DNA of 64,000 nt from a bacterium (GTDB taxonomy: Bacteria > Planctomycetota > JAFGQW01): the NCBI GenBank assembly GCA_030426805.1, contig JAUHXU010000001.1, positions 542,501-606,500 on the forward strand, in the 5' to 3' direction. The translations under genes and the position numbers were made by a program. The notes beneath the pieces are model-generated. The model did no database searches. It was not told the DNA's origin and worked only from the letters and a program-made list of their open reading frames with translations. This document shows positions 1 through 8,379 of this stretch, piece after piece (positions within the stretch are counted from its first letter, which is position 1; each line of letters starts with the position of its first letter).

Positions 1-44
1 TCGCCGGGATGCACGACACTCGGCTCGCTGTCGCCTTCGCTCAT
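1..44 (-). CDS. Possible start of a leftward gene, cut by the window edge
   Basis: An ATG on the minus strand at 44-42 opens a frame that runs off the left edge after 14 codons (MSEGDSEPSVVHPG). There is no Shine-Dalgarno sequence, but a TAGCCT hexamer lies nine bases upstream on the same strand, similar to other starts in this window. Too little is visible to say what the protein is, and the call rests only on start context. Confidence 0.3.
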   Translation of the reverse strand, partial: MSEGDSEPSVVHPG

Positions 45-96
45 GATGCGGGAAGGCTAGTCCGCCTCGCCGGTGATTCCAACCGATCCCGGCCGG

Positions 97-1326
97 TCAG
101 CGCACCGGCCACCACCACAGCAACGCGACGCCCGCAGCGATCGCGGCGCCGAACGCGATCGCGACGCGCCCGAGCAGGCGCGGCGATCCGAGCACGGCGA
201 CCGTCGCCAGCTTGAACACGAGGTTGGCCATCGCGCCGACGACGATCAGCCGCCACGCCGTGTCCGCGTGGAGCGCGCCCGACCGTGCCAGCTGCGCCGT
301 GGACAACGTGATCGCGTCCATGTCGGTCAGCCCCGACAACGCGGCGACGACGAAGAGCCCGCGCGAGCCGAAGTGCTCCTTCGCAAACGCCACCGCGAAC
401 AGCACCGCCGCATAGACGAGCCCGAATGCGATCGCCGTGCGGAAATCCGACGGCGGCTCACGGGTGAGCGAGCCGGCCTGCGTCGTCTTCGTGCAGAGGA
501 AGAGCACGGCGGACACGAGCACCATGAACCCCATCATCGCGGCGATCGGGGGCGCGACGACACCGAGGATGCCGGGCGCGACCACCGCGAGTTCGACGAG
601 CACGCGACCGAAGACCGTCGCCGATGCGATGACGACGACCACCGCGCAGACGCCGCGTTCGTCCGGAGCCGTCCGCGCACGGCGCGCGTAGCTGACCGTC
701 GTCGCGGTGCTCGAGATCAAGCCGCCGAGCACGCCCGACAAGAGCGCACCGACACGCGCGCCCAACAACTTGAACGCGACGTACGCGGCGATGCTCATCC
801 CGACGATCAACGCGACCATCAGCCAGATCTCGAACGGGTTGAGCACTGCGTACGGTCCGTAGCCGCGGTTCGGCAGCACCGGCAGGATCACGAGGACGAT
901 CAACGCGAATCGGGTGATCGCCTTCGCGTCGGCGGGGCCGATCCGGTGGGCGAGATCGTGCAGCGGCTGCTTCGCATGCAGCAGCACCGCCACCGCCCCG
1001 CCGACGACCAACGCGACGCCCTCGTGACCGAGTCCGCACGCCGCCCCCACCGCGAACATCACGAGCGCCGCGACGTCGGTGGTGACGCCGGCGTCCGCCG
1101 GGCCGCGCTTGGCCTCGATCATCTTGCCTGCGAACACGACGGCGGCGACCGAGACGAGCCCCGCCGGCACGAGCCACGCACCGACCTGCGCGGTCAGCAG
1201 CGCGCACACCGCACCGAGCACCGTGATCAGCGGAAACGTCCGGATCCCGGCCGACTCGTCGACCCGCTCGCGCTGGAGGCCGACGAGCAACCCGAGCCCG
1301 AGGGCGATTCCGAGCGCGCCGTACAT
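97..1326 (-). CDS. MgtC/SapB-type membrane protein with DUF4010 domain
   Basis: A 409-residue polytopic inner-membrane protein. The N-terminus has the MgtC/SapB hallmark (GLLVGLQRER, residues 12-21). The C-terminal half matches the DUF4010 layout, with a Pro-Asn-Arg-Gly-Tyr-Gly-Pro segment near 152-158 and a Ser-Ser-Thr-Ala-Thr-Thr helix at 205-210. About twelve hydrophobic helices are visible. MgtC proteins modulate Mg2+ and phosphate homeostasis and virulence in other bacteria; the DUF4010 fusion has no defined substrate. The frame is open further upstream, but that part is non-hydrophobic and overlaps the divergent gene, so I chose the ATG at 1326. That ATG lies seven bases after a GATAAT hexamer and has no Shine-Dalgarno, suggesting a leaderless mRNA. 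Confidence 0.85.
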   Translation of the reverse strand: MYGALGIALGLGLLVGLQRERVDESAGIRTFPLITVLGAVCALLTAQVGAWLVPAGLVSVAAVVFAGKMIEAKRGPADAGVTTDVAALVMFAVGAACGLGHEGVALVVGGAVAVLLHAKQPLHDLAHRIGPADAKAITRFALIVLVILPVLPNRGYGPYAVLNPFEIWLMVALIVGMSIAAYVAFKLLGARVGALLSGVLGGLISSTATTVSYARRARTAPDERGVCAVVVVIASATVFGRVLVELAVVAPGILGVVAPPIAAMMGFMVLVSAVLFLCTKTTQAGSLTREPPSDFRTAIAFGLVYAAVLFAVAFAKEHFGSRGLFVVAALSGLTDMDAITLSTAQLARSGALHADTAWRLIVVGAMANLVFKLATVAVLGSPRLLGRVAIAFGAAIAAGVALLWWWPVR

Positions 1327-1333
1327 CGAGGGG

Positions 1334-1364
1334 ATTATCGCAAGTCGGAGGGCGGTCGCGTCAA
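1334..1364 (-). promoter_or_regulatory. Promoter of the MgtC/DUF4010 gene, leaderless type
   Basis: Minus strand: TTGACG at 1364-1359, a 19-base spacer, then GATAAT at 1339-1334. The -10 ends seven bases before the ATG at 1326, so transcription should begin at or next to the start codon. The 19-base spacer is longer than ideal. Confidence 0.5.
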
Positions 1365-1412
1365 GTCGGTCGTGGTGCCGACCGGCGATTGCGGCGACCG
1401 TACTCGGCGGCG

Positions 1413-1421
1413 TGCTACACT
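1413..1421 (+). promoter_or_regulatory. Extended -10 for the zinc-ribbon membrane protein gene
   Basis: TGC followed by TACACT (TACACT at 1416-1421) resembles an extended -10 (TGn-TATAAT). It lies 37 bases before the ATG at 1459, leaving room for the GGAGG at 1451-1455. No convincing -35 is present at standard spacing. Confidence 0.4.
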
Positions 1422-1458
1422 CCGATGCGCCCAAGCGCGGATACGCGAGCGGAGGTCG

Positions 1459-2373
1459 ATGACCGGACGACGACATGCGAACTGGCGACGCCGTATCCTC
1501 GACGAGGACGTCGGCTCCGCCCGGTTGGATTTCGGGATCGCCGGCGCCACGGCGGCCCTCGCCGGGTTGTCATTGACGCCGATCGACCCGTTCCAGGAGA
1601 ACCCGTCCGTGACGGGCTACGTCCTGCTCGCCGTCGGACTCGCGCTGTTCATCGCGGCGATGTGGGCCGGTGCCCACCGGCTGCCGACGCTCGTCGCCGG
1701 TACGTTCCTGTCGGCCGGCGTCACCGGGTGGCTCCTCTACGCGCACGTCGCTCACGATCCCCCTCCACCGTTCCGCGCGACGGGCTTCAGCCTGCTGTCG
1801 CTGTGCGCGTGCATCGCCGTGTGCATCCGCGTACGCGGCTTCGACGGGACACCGACGATCCGGCGGCCCGCGATGCGCCACGCGTTCGCGTGCATGACGT
1901 GCGAGCGCGCGTTCATGCAAGTCGTCGCGGTCCCGGACGTACGCTGCCCCGGTTGTGACACCCCGGCGCTGTGGCTGTGGATCGAGTCGCCGGACGAGGA
2001 CGAAATCCGGGGTCTCGACGCCCGGTCGCTGGTCCTCCGGCACGCGGCGGAGGTGCGCGCCCACGTGCTCGGGGGCATGCGGAGCTACATGGACGGCGGA
2101 GACGTGGGGTACGAGGAGCGCCACGTCGCGGAATGCGCGTCGATCCTCGACCGGTACGAGCGCGCCATCGCGGCCGCGAACGATCGCGCCGCCGCAGACG
2201 CGGCAGTCCGCGGCGCAGTGGTCGCGCTCAACGACCTCGATCGACGCACCGAAGGCCGCTTGATCGAAACCGACCAGCGCGAAGGGTTGTGCGCGTTCCT
2301 GACCGCGTGGGGCCTCGGACACGGCTTCTTCTCGGTCGACGAGGACGTGACCGAGGCGTGGCGCACGTGGTGA
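1459..2373 (+). CDS. Membrane protein with C-terminal zinc ribbon, function unknown
   Basis: A 304-residue protein starting at the ATG 1459, chosen because GGAGG sits four bases upstream (1451-1455). Four hydrophobic segments are visible at roughly residues 23-42, 51-71, 75-97 and 107-124. A cytosolic segment follows with two Cys-x2-Cys knuckles (C145/C148 and C163/C166), as expected of a rubredoxin-type zinc ribbon. The remaining ~140 residues are charged and probably helical. I do not recognise a named family. The gene ends seven bases before the converging tRNA gene with no terminator between. The long open frame upstream of 1459 is antisense to the MgtC gene and not part of this protein. 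Confidence 0.75.
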   Translation: MTGRRHANWRRRILDEDVGSARLDFGIAGATAALAGLSLTPIDPFQENPSVTGYVLLAVGLALFIAAMWAGAHRLPTLVAGTFLSAGVTGWLLYAHVAHDPPPPFRATGFSLLSLCACIAVCIRVRGFDGTPTIRRPAMRHAFACMTCERAFMQVVAVPDVRCPGCDTPALWLWIESPDEDEIRGLDARSLVLRHAAEVRAHVLGGMRSYMDGGDVGYEERHVAECASILDRYERAIAAANDRAAADAAVRGAVVALNDLDRRTEGRLIETDQREGLCAFLTAWGLGHGFFSVDEDVTEAWRTW

Positions 2374-2380
2374 GTCGTGA

Positions 2381-2453
<73 letters not shown>

Positions 2454-2476
2454 GTCGGGCGTATCTGCAGGGTCTG

Positions 2477-2505
2477 ACGATACGTGCGCACCGGTCGGAT
2501 TGCCA
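2477..2505 (-). promoter_or_regulatory. Candidate promoter of the tRNA gene
   Basis: Minus strand: TGGCAA (2505-2500), 17-base spacer, TATCGT (2482-2477). The predicted start lies about 17 bases before tRNA position 1 at 2453. The -35 matches consensus in three of six positions, so this is tentative. Confidence 0.35.
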
Positions 2506-2580
2506 GCCGAAGCTGCTGGATTGCAGGGACCATCGGCCGCCTGCAACGCCTCGACCGGTTCGACCGCGGAATGGCTGTGG

Positions 2581-2586
2581 TATCCT
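2581..2586 (+). promoter_or_regulatory. -10-like TATCCT before the secreted protein at 2622
   Basis: TATCCT lies 35 bases before the ATG at 2622, leaving space for a leader carrying the GGAGG at 2612-2616. A partial -35 (TCGACC) sits 15 bases upstream. The same hexamer recurs before the starts at 42781 and 55680. Confidence 0.35.
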
Positions 2587-2621
2587 GCCCAGACGGCCTG
2601 CACCCCTGCCCGGAGGCAACC

Positions 2622-3932
2622 ATGCGAAGCACCGCTTTCTCGTCGCGCCTGCTCATCGGCGCCATTGCGGCGATGACGTGCTGCGTCGCGGTGGCCGCCC
2701 AACCGAACTTGCTGATCACCTCGCGGGGCACCTTGGTGGCGCCGAACATCTACCTCCTCTCGGAAGACGGCCAGACGGTGACGACCCTCGTGACGCCACC
2801 GATCGGGTGGGTCCCGACCTGGTTCACTCCGGCAAGGAACAACCGTGGCTTCACGTGCGCCTTTGAGTCGCTCGCCGGCAATGGGATGCTCCTCGACGTT
2901 GACAAAAACGGCGTCGTCACGAGCGCCACGTCGCTACCGGGCGTCGTTCCGCGCGCGCTCTGGGCATCGAGCGACGGTGGCTGGCTCATCGAGACGACCG
3001 GGGCCTCCTATCACCTCGACGCGTCGGGGTTGACGACTCTGCCGGCCAAGCCGCTCGTCGTCGCGTACGGTCGCGGCCGGGACGAGGAAACCGGCGAGTG
3101 GATCCTGAAGGGGCAGATCTCACAGTCGACGGGTGGTTTCTATCGATTCGATCCCTACACCGGATCGGTCTCGCTGTTCTGGACGCGGCAGCAGTATTAC
3201 AGCGGCGGCGGCAGCAACGAACTCCCCTACCACGTGCCGACTGGCGGTGTCCTCGAGTTGGACGTCCCGCCCGGACAACCGACGCTCGGACCGTTTCTCG
3301 CAATCAACACAGCGGGGAACACCCAGACCACGCTGTGGGCACCGGGCCCCATCGGAGTCGCACTGAGAGCGGTCACGCGCGCTCGGGCCGGACGAACGGT
3401 TGCCTACCACATAATCGGAGAGCAGAGCGGACAGATTCCGAGGCCGCTCTTCTCGATCCGGTTGGCATCCGACGGCCGCGTGCTCGGTGTCAGCCCGCTC
3501 CCCCCCTCGTTGGTCGCGACGTTCTCCAAGGTCGCGGCCGAGGGCTCGCGCCCGCTCTCGTGGCACATGGTGACGCCGCCCAATGGACGTCGAATGCTGA
3601 TCAGCGCTCCCCGCCGCCCTGGGGCCAGCTACGTCGCGGTCTTCAGTCTCTCGGGCGTGCGCCCGGGCGTGCCGATCGGTAGCCGGCGCGTGCCGATCGT
3701 CCTCGACGGCCTCAGCAACCTCTGCCTCGCCGGTGGCATTCCCGGTGTCATTCAGAACACGATGGGCACACTGAGCACGACCGGCGAAGCGAGCGTGACG
3801 TTCGACACGAACTCGTTCGGTTCCGCCCTGCGAGGCGTCCGCGCCTGGGGCGCTGCCGTCGTGCTCGATCCTCAGGCGCCCAACGGCGTCTCCCACATTC
3901 TGGGCCCGCTCGTGCTGAACATCCGGCGATGA
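2622..3932 (+). CDS. Secreted propeller-like protein with shared C-terminal module
   Basis: A 436-residue exported protein. The ATG at 2622 is preceded by GGAGG (2612-2616) and begins a clear signal peptide ending near Ala-Ala-Gln at 25-27. The open frame runs further upstream, but without signal-peptide character. Residues ~28-335 carry repeated beta-rich segments such as RFDPYTGSVSLF, resembling an irregular beta-propeller. The last ~100 residues (337-436) form a module also seen in four other secreted proteins here: a Gly-x-Arg start, hydrophobic strands, a Gly-x-Leu-x-x-x-Gly turn and a late V-x-L-D-P motif. No catalytic motif or named function is recognised. The next gene is a paralogue and probably co-transcribed. 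Confidence 0.75.
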   Translation: MRSTAFSSRLLIGAIAAMTCCVAVAAQPNLLITSRGTLVAPNIYLLSEDGQTVTTLVTPPIGWVPTWFTPARNNRGFTCAFESLAGNGMLLDVDKNGVVTSATSLPGVVPRALWASSDGGWLIETTGASYHLDASGLTTLPAKPLVVAYGRGRDEETGEWILKGQISQSTGGFYRFDPYTGSVSLFWTRQQYYSGGGSNELPYHVPTGGVLELDVPPGQPTLGPFLAINTAGNTQTTLWAPGPIGVALRAVTRARAGRTVAYHIIGEQSGQIPRPLFSIRLASDGRVLGVSPLPPSLVATFSKVAAEGSRPLSWHMVTPPNGRRMLISAPRRPGASYVAVFSLSGVRPGVPIGSRRVPIVLDGLSNLCLAGGIPGVIQNTMGTLSTTGEASVTFDTNSFGSALRGVRAWGAAVVLDPQAPNGVSHILGPLVLNIRR

Positions 3933-3958
3933 GGCGCGCTCGCGAACGGAGGAAGACC

Positions 3959-5203
3959 GTGTTGCAAACGTGCACCAGCCGTGTCGTCGCCGTCACGCTC
4001 GCCGTGGCCGCACTGATCGCATCGCTCGCAAGCGCCCAGCCGATTCCGAAGCCGGGCGACCTCCTCGTCTGCGGGTCGATCCCGGGGTGGGCCGGCGTTG
4101 CCCACGTCGACCTGGCGAACAACACGCTCCACCCGTACCTGTCCGTGCCGCCGGCGCACAGCATTGCAATGGCACCGGACAACCGGGCATTCGTCGGCAT
4201 CGGGAAGACAACCAATGGCCAGGTCTTCGTCTTGCACGACCCGACGATTCGACGGACGACGACACTGCTGACGAGTCCGCTGCCAGGCGCGGTCGGCGGG
4301 TTCGTGAACGGCCAGGACGGCAACTTCTACCTGACCGATCGTCAGCGACTGCTGCGCTTCGATTCCCGCCAACTGACCACGGTGACGACACTGTCGCTCT
4401 CGACGACAATCGGCGACGTGACGCGCGATCCGGATACCGGCGAGTTCGTCGCCGCCGAAGCGACTCGCTTCCTCAATCTGCCGACGATCTACCGATTCGA
4501 CCCCCTCGCCGGGCAAGTCACCACGGTGCTCGTGCCGTCGATGCTGATCAGCTCACTCGCAGTGAGCCAACGTGACGGGGACCTCTGGGTGTTCGACTCG
4601 ATCGGCCGGCAGATTCGGCGACTGGATCGAAACGGCGTCGAGATATCGAGCTTCCCCCACCGGGCTCCGGCTGGCGACATTCCGAGCTTGGCGATCGACC
4701 AAGCGACCGGGAATCTATACGTCGCGAGTGGTGACGCCATCGGGCTCTACGCGCCGACGGGGCAGCTCATGCGATCGTGGCAGCCGATCGGCGGCGTGAA
4801 ATTCACCCAGGTCCGGGTCTACGGCGACAAGCCGCTCTCCGGTGTAGGCGACGGCGTTCGCGGAGCGTGGTACCAGATGGCGCTCCGCTTCACCAGCTCG
4901 GCCGGTTGGTCGTATTGCCTCGCGATGTCGCTCGCGGGGCTCCGTCCGGGGATCCGACTCCAAGGACAGACGATCCACATCAACCCCGACCCACTCTTCG
5001 CCGCGACCGTCTGCGGCGGGCTCCCACAGATCACGCGGCGATTCACCGGCGTGCTCGACGCGACCGGCGCCGCACTGCCTTCGTTCTACATCGGCAACGC
5101 GGTTCCGCGCGGAACCCGCATCACCGTGGCAGCCGTCGCGATCGACCCGTCGCAGCCCGGCCGAATCGTCGCCGCGCCCTCGATTACGGTCTTCGCACGG
5201 TAA
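3959..5203 (+). CDS. Secreted beta-propeller protein, paralogue of its upstream neighbour
   Basis: A 414-residue exported protein. I chose the GTG at 3959 because GGAGGAAG (3948-3955) precedes it and the signal peptide then begins properly (MLQTCTSRVVAVTLAVAAL, ending at Ala-Ser-Ala-Gln). An ATG at 3929 overlapping the previous stop is possible but adds a strongly basic tail. The body has propeller-like repeats (TGNLYVAS, DGNFYLTD, DGDLWVFD), as in NHL or SMP-30-type folds. The final ~98 residues hold the same C-terminal module as the preceding protein. The tight spacing implies one transcript. The role is unknown; a cell-surface or extracellular scaffold role is inference. Confidence 0.78.
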   Translation: MLQTCTSRVVAVTLAVAALIASLASAQPIPKPGDLLVCGSIPGWAGVAHVDLANNTLHPYLSVPPAHSIAMAPDNRAFVGIGKTTNGQVFVLHDPTIRRTTTLLTSPLPGAVGGFVNGQDGNFYLTDRQRLLRFDSRQLTTVTTLSLSTTIGDVTRDPDTGEFVAAEATRFLNLPTIYRFDPLAGQVTTVLVPSMLISSLAVSQRDGDLWVFDSIGRQIRRLDRNGVEISSFPHRAPAGDIPSLAIDQATGNLYVASGDAIGLYAPTGQLMRSWQPIGGVKFTQVRVYGDKPLSGVGDGVRGAWYQMALRFTSSAGWSYCLAMSLAGLRPGIRLQGQTIHINPDPLFAATVCGGLPQITRRFTGVLDATGAALPSFYIGNAVPRGTRITVAAVAIDPSQPGRIVAAPSITVFAR

Positions 5204-5295
5204 CGGCGATCGGTCGAGCGTCGCGGCGAGGATACCGGCCCGCGCGCCGTCTCCCTGGTTGTGCGAGTGTATCGCGATGCTCGAGCCGTCGCCGG

Positions 5296-5324
5296 TTGCC
5301 CTCCGGGCCGTGACTTGCTACGAC
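5296..5324 (+). promoter_or_regulatory. Promoter of the LtrA-family gene, leaderless type
   Basis: TTGCCC at 5296-5301, 17-base spacer, TACGAC at 5319-5324, with TGC (5316-5318) directly before the -10 as an extended element. The -10 ends six bases before the ATG at 5331, and no Shine-Dalgarno is present. Confidence 0.55.
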
Positions 5325-5330
5325 GGTCGG

Positions 5331-6524
5331 ATGGACCCGCACGCCCCCACGCTCGCGTCGGCCGCATTCCGACGCATGAGGCCCCGCGACCCGGACGAGG
5401 CGCGCGCGGCGACGACGCTCGAGTTGCTCTACGACCTGTGCTTCGTCGTCGCGATCGCCCAGGCCGCCGCGGCGCTGCACCACGCGATCGCGCACGGCCA
5501 CGGCGCCGACGGTGCGCTTCGCTTCGGCGTCGTGTTCTTCGCGGTCTGGTGGGCGTGGAACGGATTCGCGTGGTTCGCCTCGGCGTTCGACCCCGACGAC
5601 GTCCCCTACCGCCTGAAGGTCTTCGTCCAGATGGTCGGCGTTCTCGTCGTCGCGGCCGGCGTGCCGCGGGCATTCGAGCACTACGACTTCGGGCTCGTGA
5701 CCTACGGCTACGTGATCATGCGCGTCGGCCTGGTCGCACAGTGGGTCCGCGCGGCGATCCAGGCACCGGCGCGCCGGCGCACCGCGCTGCGCTACGCGAT
5801 CTCGATCATCGTCCTGCAGGTCGGCTGGATCGCGCTGCTCGCGGTCCCACACGAACAGTGGTTGATCGGCTTTTGCGTACTAGCGCCGCTCGAACTGCTC
5901 GGTCCGATCTGGGCCGAGCGCGCCGGACCGACCACCTGGCACGCGCACCACATCACCGAGCGCTACGGCCTGCTGACGATCATCACGATCGGCGAGTCGG
6001 TGCTCGCCGCGACGCTGGCGATCCAGGCCGCGCTCGACGAAGGGCACGTCTCGGCCGAACTCGTCGCGGTGATCGCGAGCGCGCCGGTGATCGTCTTCAC
6101 GATGTGGTGGCTCTACTTCGCCCACCCCGCCCACGTGCTGCTCGACTCGACGCGGCGTGCGTTCCTGTGGGGCTACGGCCACTACTTCATCTTCGGTGCG
6201 GCCGCAACGATCGGCGCGGGGATCGCCGTGGCGGTGGACCAGGCGACTCATCGTGCGCATCTCTCGGCGTTCTGGGCGGGCCAGGCCGTCGCGATCCCGG
6301 TCGTCGTCTTCCTGATGAGCCTGTGGATCCTCGTCGTGCAGACCGGAGGGCGCTGCGCGTCGGGATACGGGCCGCCGCTCCTCGCGTCGGCGGCGATCCT
6401 CGCGGCACCGCTGCTCCCGATGCCGATCGCGTGGATCGCGCTCGTGCTCGTCGCCTTGACGGCCGGCGTCGTCGTCGTGCAGCACCGCGCGGCGACGGTC
6501 AGCGATCGTCCAGAAGCGTCGTGA
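5331..6524 (+). CDS. Low-temperature-requirement A (LtrA) family membrane protein
   Basis: A 397-residue protein with about eleven to twelve hydrophobic helices. It shows the LtrA signature: an early acidic TxxELLYDLCFVVAI segment (about residues 28-42) and the conserved helix ERYGLLTIITIGESVLA in the middle. LtrA was first linked to cold growth in Listeria; its biochemical role is undefined. The ATG at 5331 is preferred over upstream in-frame ATGs because a promoter-like element ends six bases before it and the family N-terminus begins there. The 3' end overlaps the convergent DUF1697 gene by 26 bases. Confidence 0.85.
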   Translation: MDPHAPTLASAAFRRMRPRDPDEARAATTLELLYDLCFVVAIAQAAAALHHAIAHGHGADGALRFGVVFFAVWWAWNGFAWFASAFDPDDVPYRLKVFVQMVGVLVVAAGVPRAFEHYDFGLVTYGYVIMRVGLVAQWVRAAIQAPARRRTALRYAISIIVLQVGWIALLAVPHEQWLIGFCVLAPLELLGPIWAERAGPTTWHAHHITERYGLLTIITIGESVLAATLAIQAALDEGHVSAELVAVIASAPVIVFTMWWLYFAHPAHVLLDSTRRAFLWGYGHYFIFGAAATIGAGIAVAVDQATHRAHLSAFWAGQAVAIPVVVFLMSLWILVVQTGGRCASGYGPPLLASAAILAAPLLPMPIAWIALVLVALTAGVVVVQHRAATVSDRPEAS

Positions 6525-7053
6525 TCGCGCGCACGGTGTTCACGTTGCGCATCGTCACCGGCGCGCCGACGACGCGATCGATCACCGCCGGTGTGACCTT
6601 GGACCGCGCGACCCCCTCGGGGTAGTCGAGCCAAAGCGCACCGGCTCGGACGCGCGCACGCTCGCCGGCCGTGCAGTACGACTCGAGCGCGCGAGCCGCG
6701 GTGCGCGGTGCCGCGATGGACGCGAGCCCGAGGTGCACGAGCTTCGGGCGCTCGGCTTCGGCCTCGGGAAACACGCCGCCGCGCGCGTGCGTCCGCCAGT
6801 CGGTGGCGCGCCGAACGATCACCGGGACCGCGAACCCGAAGCGCTCCTCGATCGCCGATTCGAGCGACCGGGCGAGCTCGTCCGCCTCGCCCTCGGCCCG
6901 AAACACGACGTTGCCGCTCTGGATGTACGTGCGCACGTCGAGCCATCCGAGGCCCGCGCACGCGTCGCGCAATGCCGCCATCGGCACCTTGCGATTGCCG
7001 CCGACGTTGATGCCGCGGAGTAGCGCCACGGCCCGCTCGTCACTCGCTGCCAT
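6499..7053 (-). CDS. DUF1697 family protein
   Basis: A 184-residue soluble protein. It opens with the family pattern A-L-L-R-G-I-N-V-G-G (near residues 9-18) and has S-G-N-V-V-F about thirty residues later, both typical of DUF1697. The C-terminus has the usual MRNVNTV segment. The family has no established function. The ATG at 7053 has no Shine-Dalgarno but lies seven bases after a TATCGT hexamer on the same strand, pointing to a leaderless mRNA. The 3' end overlaps the convergent LtrA gene. Confidence 0.85.
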   Translation of the reverse strand: MAASDERAVALLRGINVGGNRKVPMAALRDACAGLGWLDVRTYIQSGNVVFRAEGEADELARSLESAIEERFGFAVPVIVRRATDWRTHARGGVFPEAEAERPKLVHLGLASIAAPRTAARALESYCTAGERARVRAGALWLDYPEGVARSKVTPAVIDRVVGAPVTMRNVNTVRAITTLLDDR

Positions 7054-7060
7054 ACGACGC

Positions 7061-7066
7061 ACGATA
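7061..7066 (-). promoter_or_regulatory. -10 element of the DUF1697 gene, leaderless type
   Basis: TATCGT on the minus strand (7066-7061), ending seven bases before the ATG at 7053. I cannot identify a good -35. The placement matches other SD-less genes in the window. Confidence 0.4.
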
Positions 7067-7146
7067 CCAGACCGGTTCGCGCCACGGTGTGAGCACTTGC
7101 GCGACCGCGTGCACCGTCGTACCGTCTGCGATGGAGGCGACAAGCG

Positions 7147-8379
7147 ATGTTCGACGAGCAGACGACGTGCCTGGTCGCCGGTGGCGGGCCCGCGGGCATG
7201 GTGCTCGGCGTGCTCCTCGCGCGCGCCGGTGTGGACGTCGTCGTGCTCGAGAAGCACGCAGACTTCTTCCGCGACTTCCGTGGCGACACGATCCACCCGT
7301 CCACCCTCGAAACGCTCGAGCAGATGGGACTCCTCGACCGCTTCAATCGCCTCCCCCAGCAACGCGCTCGCCAGCTGTCGGCCCACTTCGGCGCCCGCGT
7401 GCAGCCGATCGCCGACTTCCGAGGCTTGCGTCCGTTCGACTACCTGGCGTTCGTTCCCCAGTGGGACTTCCTCGACCTGCTCGCGAGCGCCGGGGCCGAG
7501 ACGCCTCGCTTCGCGCTTCGCATGCAGCACGAAGTGACCGATCTGATCGAGGTCGACGGACGAATCGCCGGCGTGCGCGTCGAGACCCCGGCCGGTTCGC
7601 GCACGATCGGTGCGACGCTCGTCGTCGGCTGCGACGGCCGACACTCGACGACACGTCGGGCCGCGGCACTCGTGCCGGTCGACTACGGCGCCCCGATGGA
7701 CGTGCTCTGGTTCCGCCTGCCGCGCCGCCAGGACCAACCCATCGAACCGTTCGGCATCGTGGGTCCGGGCCACCTGCTCGTGCTGCTCAACCGCGACGAC
7801 TACTGGCAAGCCGGCTACGTGATCGACAAGGGGGGCGACGAAGCGCTCCGCGCCGGGCCGATCGACGTGCTCCGCGAGTCGATCGCGACGATGGCCCCGT
7901 TCCTCGCCGACGCGACCGCGTCGCTCGACTCGTGGGAACGCGTCCGCACGCTGGTCGTGCAGGTCGATCGACTCGATCGCTGGTGGCAACCGGGCCTCCT
8001 CGTGATCGGCGACGCGGCGCACGCGATGTCACCGATCGGTGGCGTCGGCATCAACCTCGCGATCCAGGACGCGGTCGCGGCGGCCAATCGACTCGCCGGG
8101 CCGCTCGCCGCGGGCGCGCACGTGGACGGCACGATCCTCGAACGCATCCAAGCACGACGCGCACCCGCCACGCGCAGGATTCAGCGGCTGCAGCTGTTCG
8201 CGCAGCGCCGCATGATCTCCCGCGTGCTCGCGAGCGGCGACCGCCAGCCGGATCTCCCCGCGATCGTGCGCTGGATCCTGCGCGCCCGTTGGGTGCGTCG
8301 CATCCCCGCGCGCGTGATCGGCTACGGCTTCGGTCGCGAGGCGGTCGCGACCGCGAGCGGCGCTCAGCCGACGAGGTAG
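7147..8379 (+). CDS. FAD-dependent monooxygenase (UbiH/PHBH-like)
   Basis: A 410-residue flavoprotein of the class A aromatic hydroxylase group. It has the dinucleotide-binding GGGPAG at 12-17 with the ribose-binding Glu35, the internal GCDGRHSTTR at 161-170 (DG motif) and the second FAD motif VIGDAAHAMSPIGG at 286-299. Such enzymes use NAD(P)H and O2 to hydroxylate an aromatic or polyketide-like substrate in the cytosol. The substrate cannot be read from the sequence and no catabolic genes adjoin. GGAG lies ten bases before the ATG. The 3' end overlaps the convergent thioredoxin-ApbE gene by 16 bases. Confidence 0.88.
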   Translation: MFDEQTTCLVAGGGPAGMVLGVLLARAGVDVVVLEKHADFFRDFRGDTIHPSTLETLEQMGLLDRFNRLPQQRARQLSAHFGARVQPIADFRGLRPFDYLAFVPQWDFLDLLASAGAETPRFALRMQHEVTDLIEVDGRIAGVRVETPAGSRTIGATLVVGCDGRHSTTRRAAALVPVDYGAPMDVLWFRLPRRQDQPIEPFGIVGPGHLLVLLNRDDYWQAGYVIDKGGDEALRAGPIDVLRESIATMAPFLADATASLDSWERVRTLVVQVDRLDRWWQPGLLVIGDAAHAMSPIGGVGINLAIQDAVAAANRLAGPLAAGAHVDGTILERIQARRAPATRRIQRLQLFAQRRMISRVLASGDRQPDLPAIVRWILRARWVRRIPARVIGYGFGREAVATASGAQPTR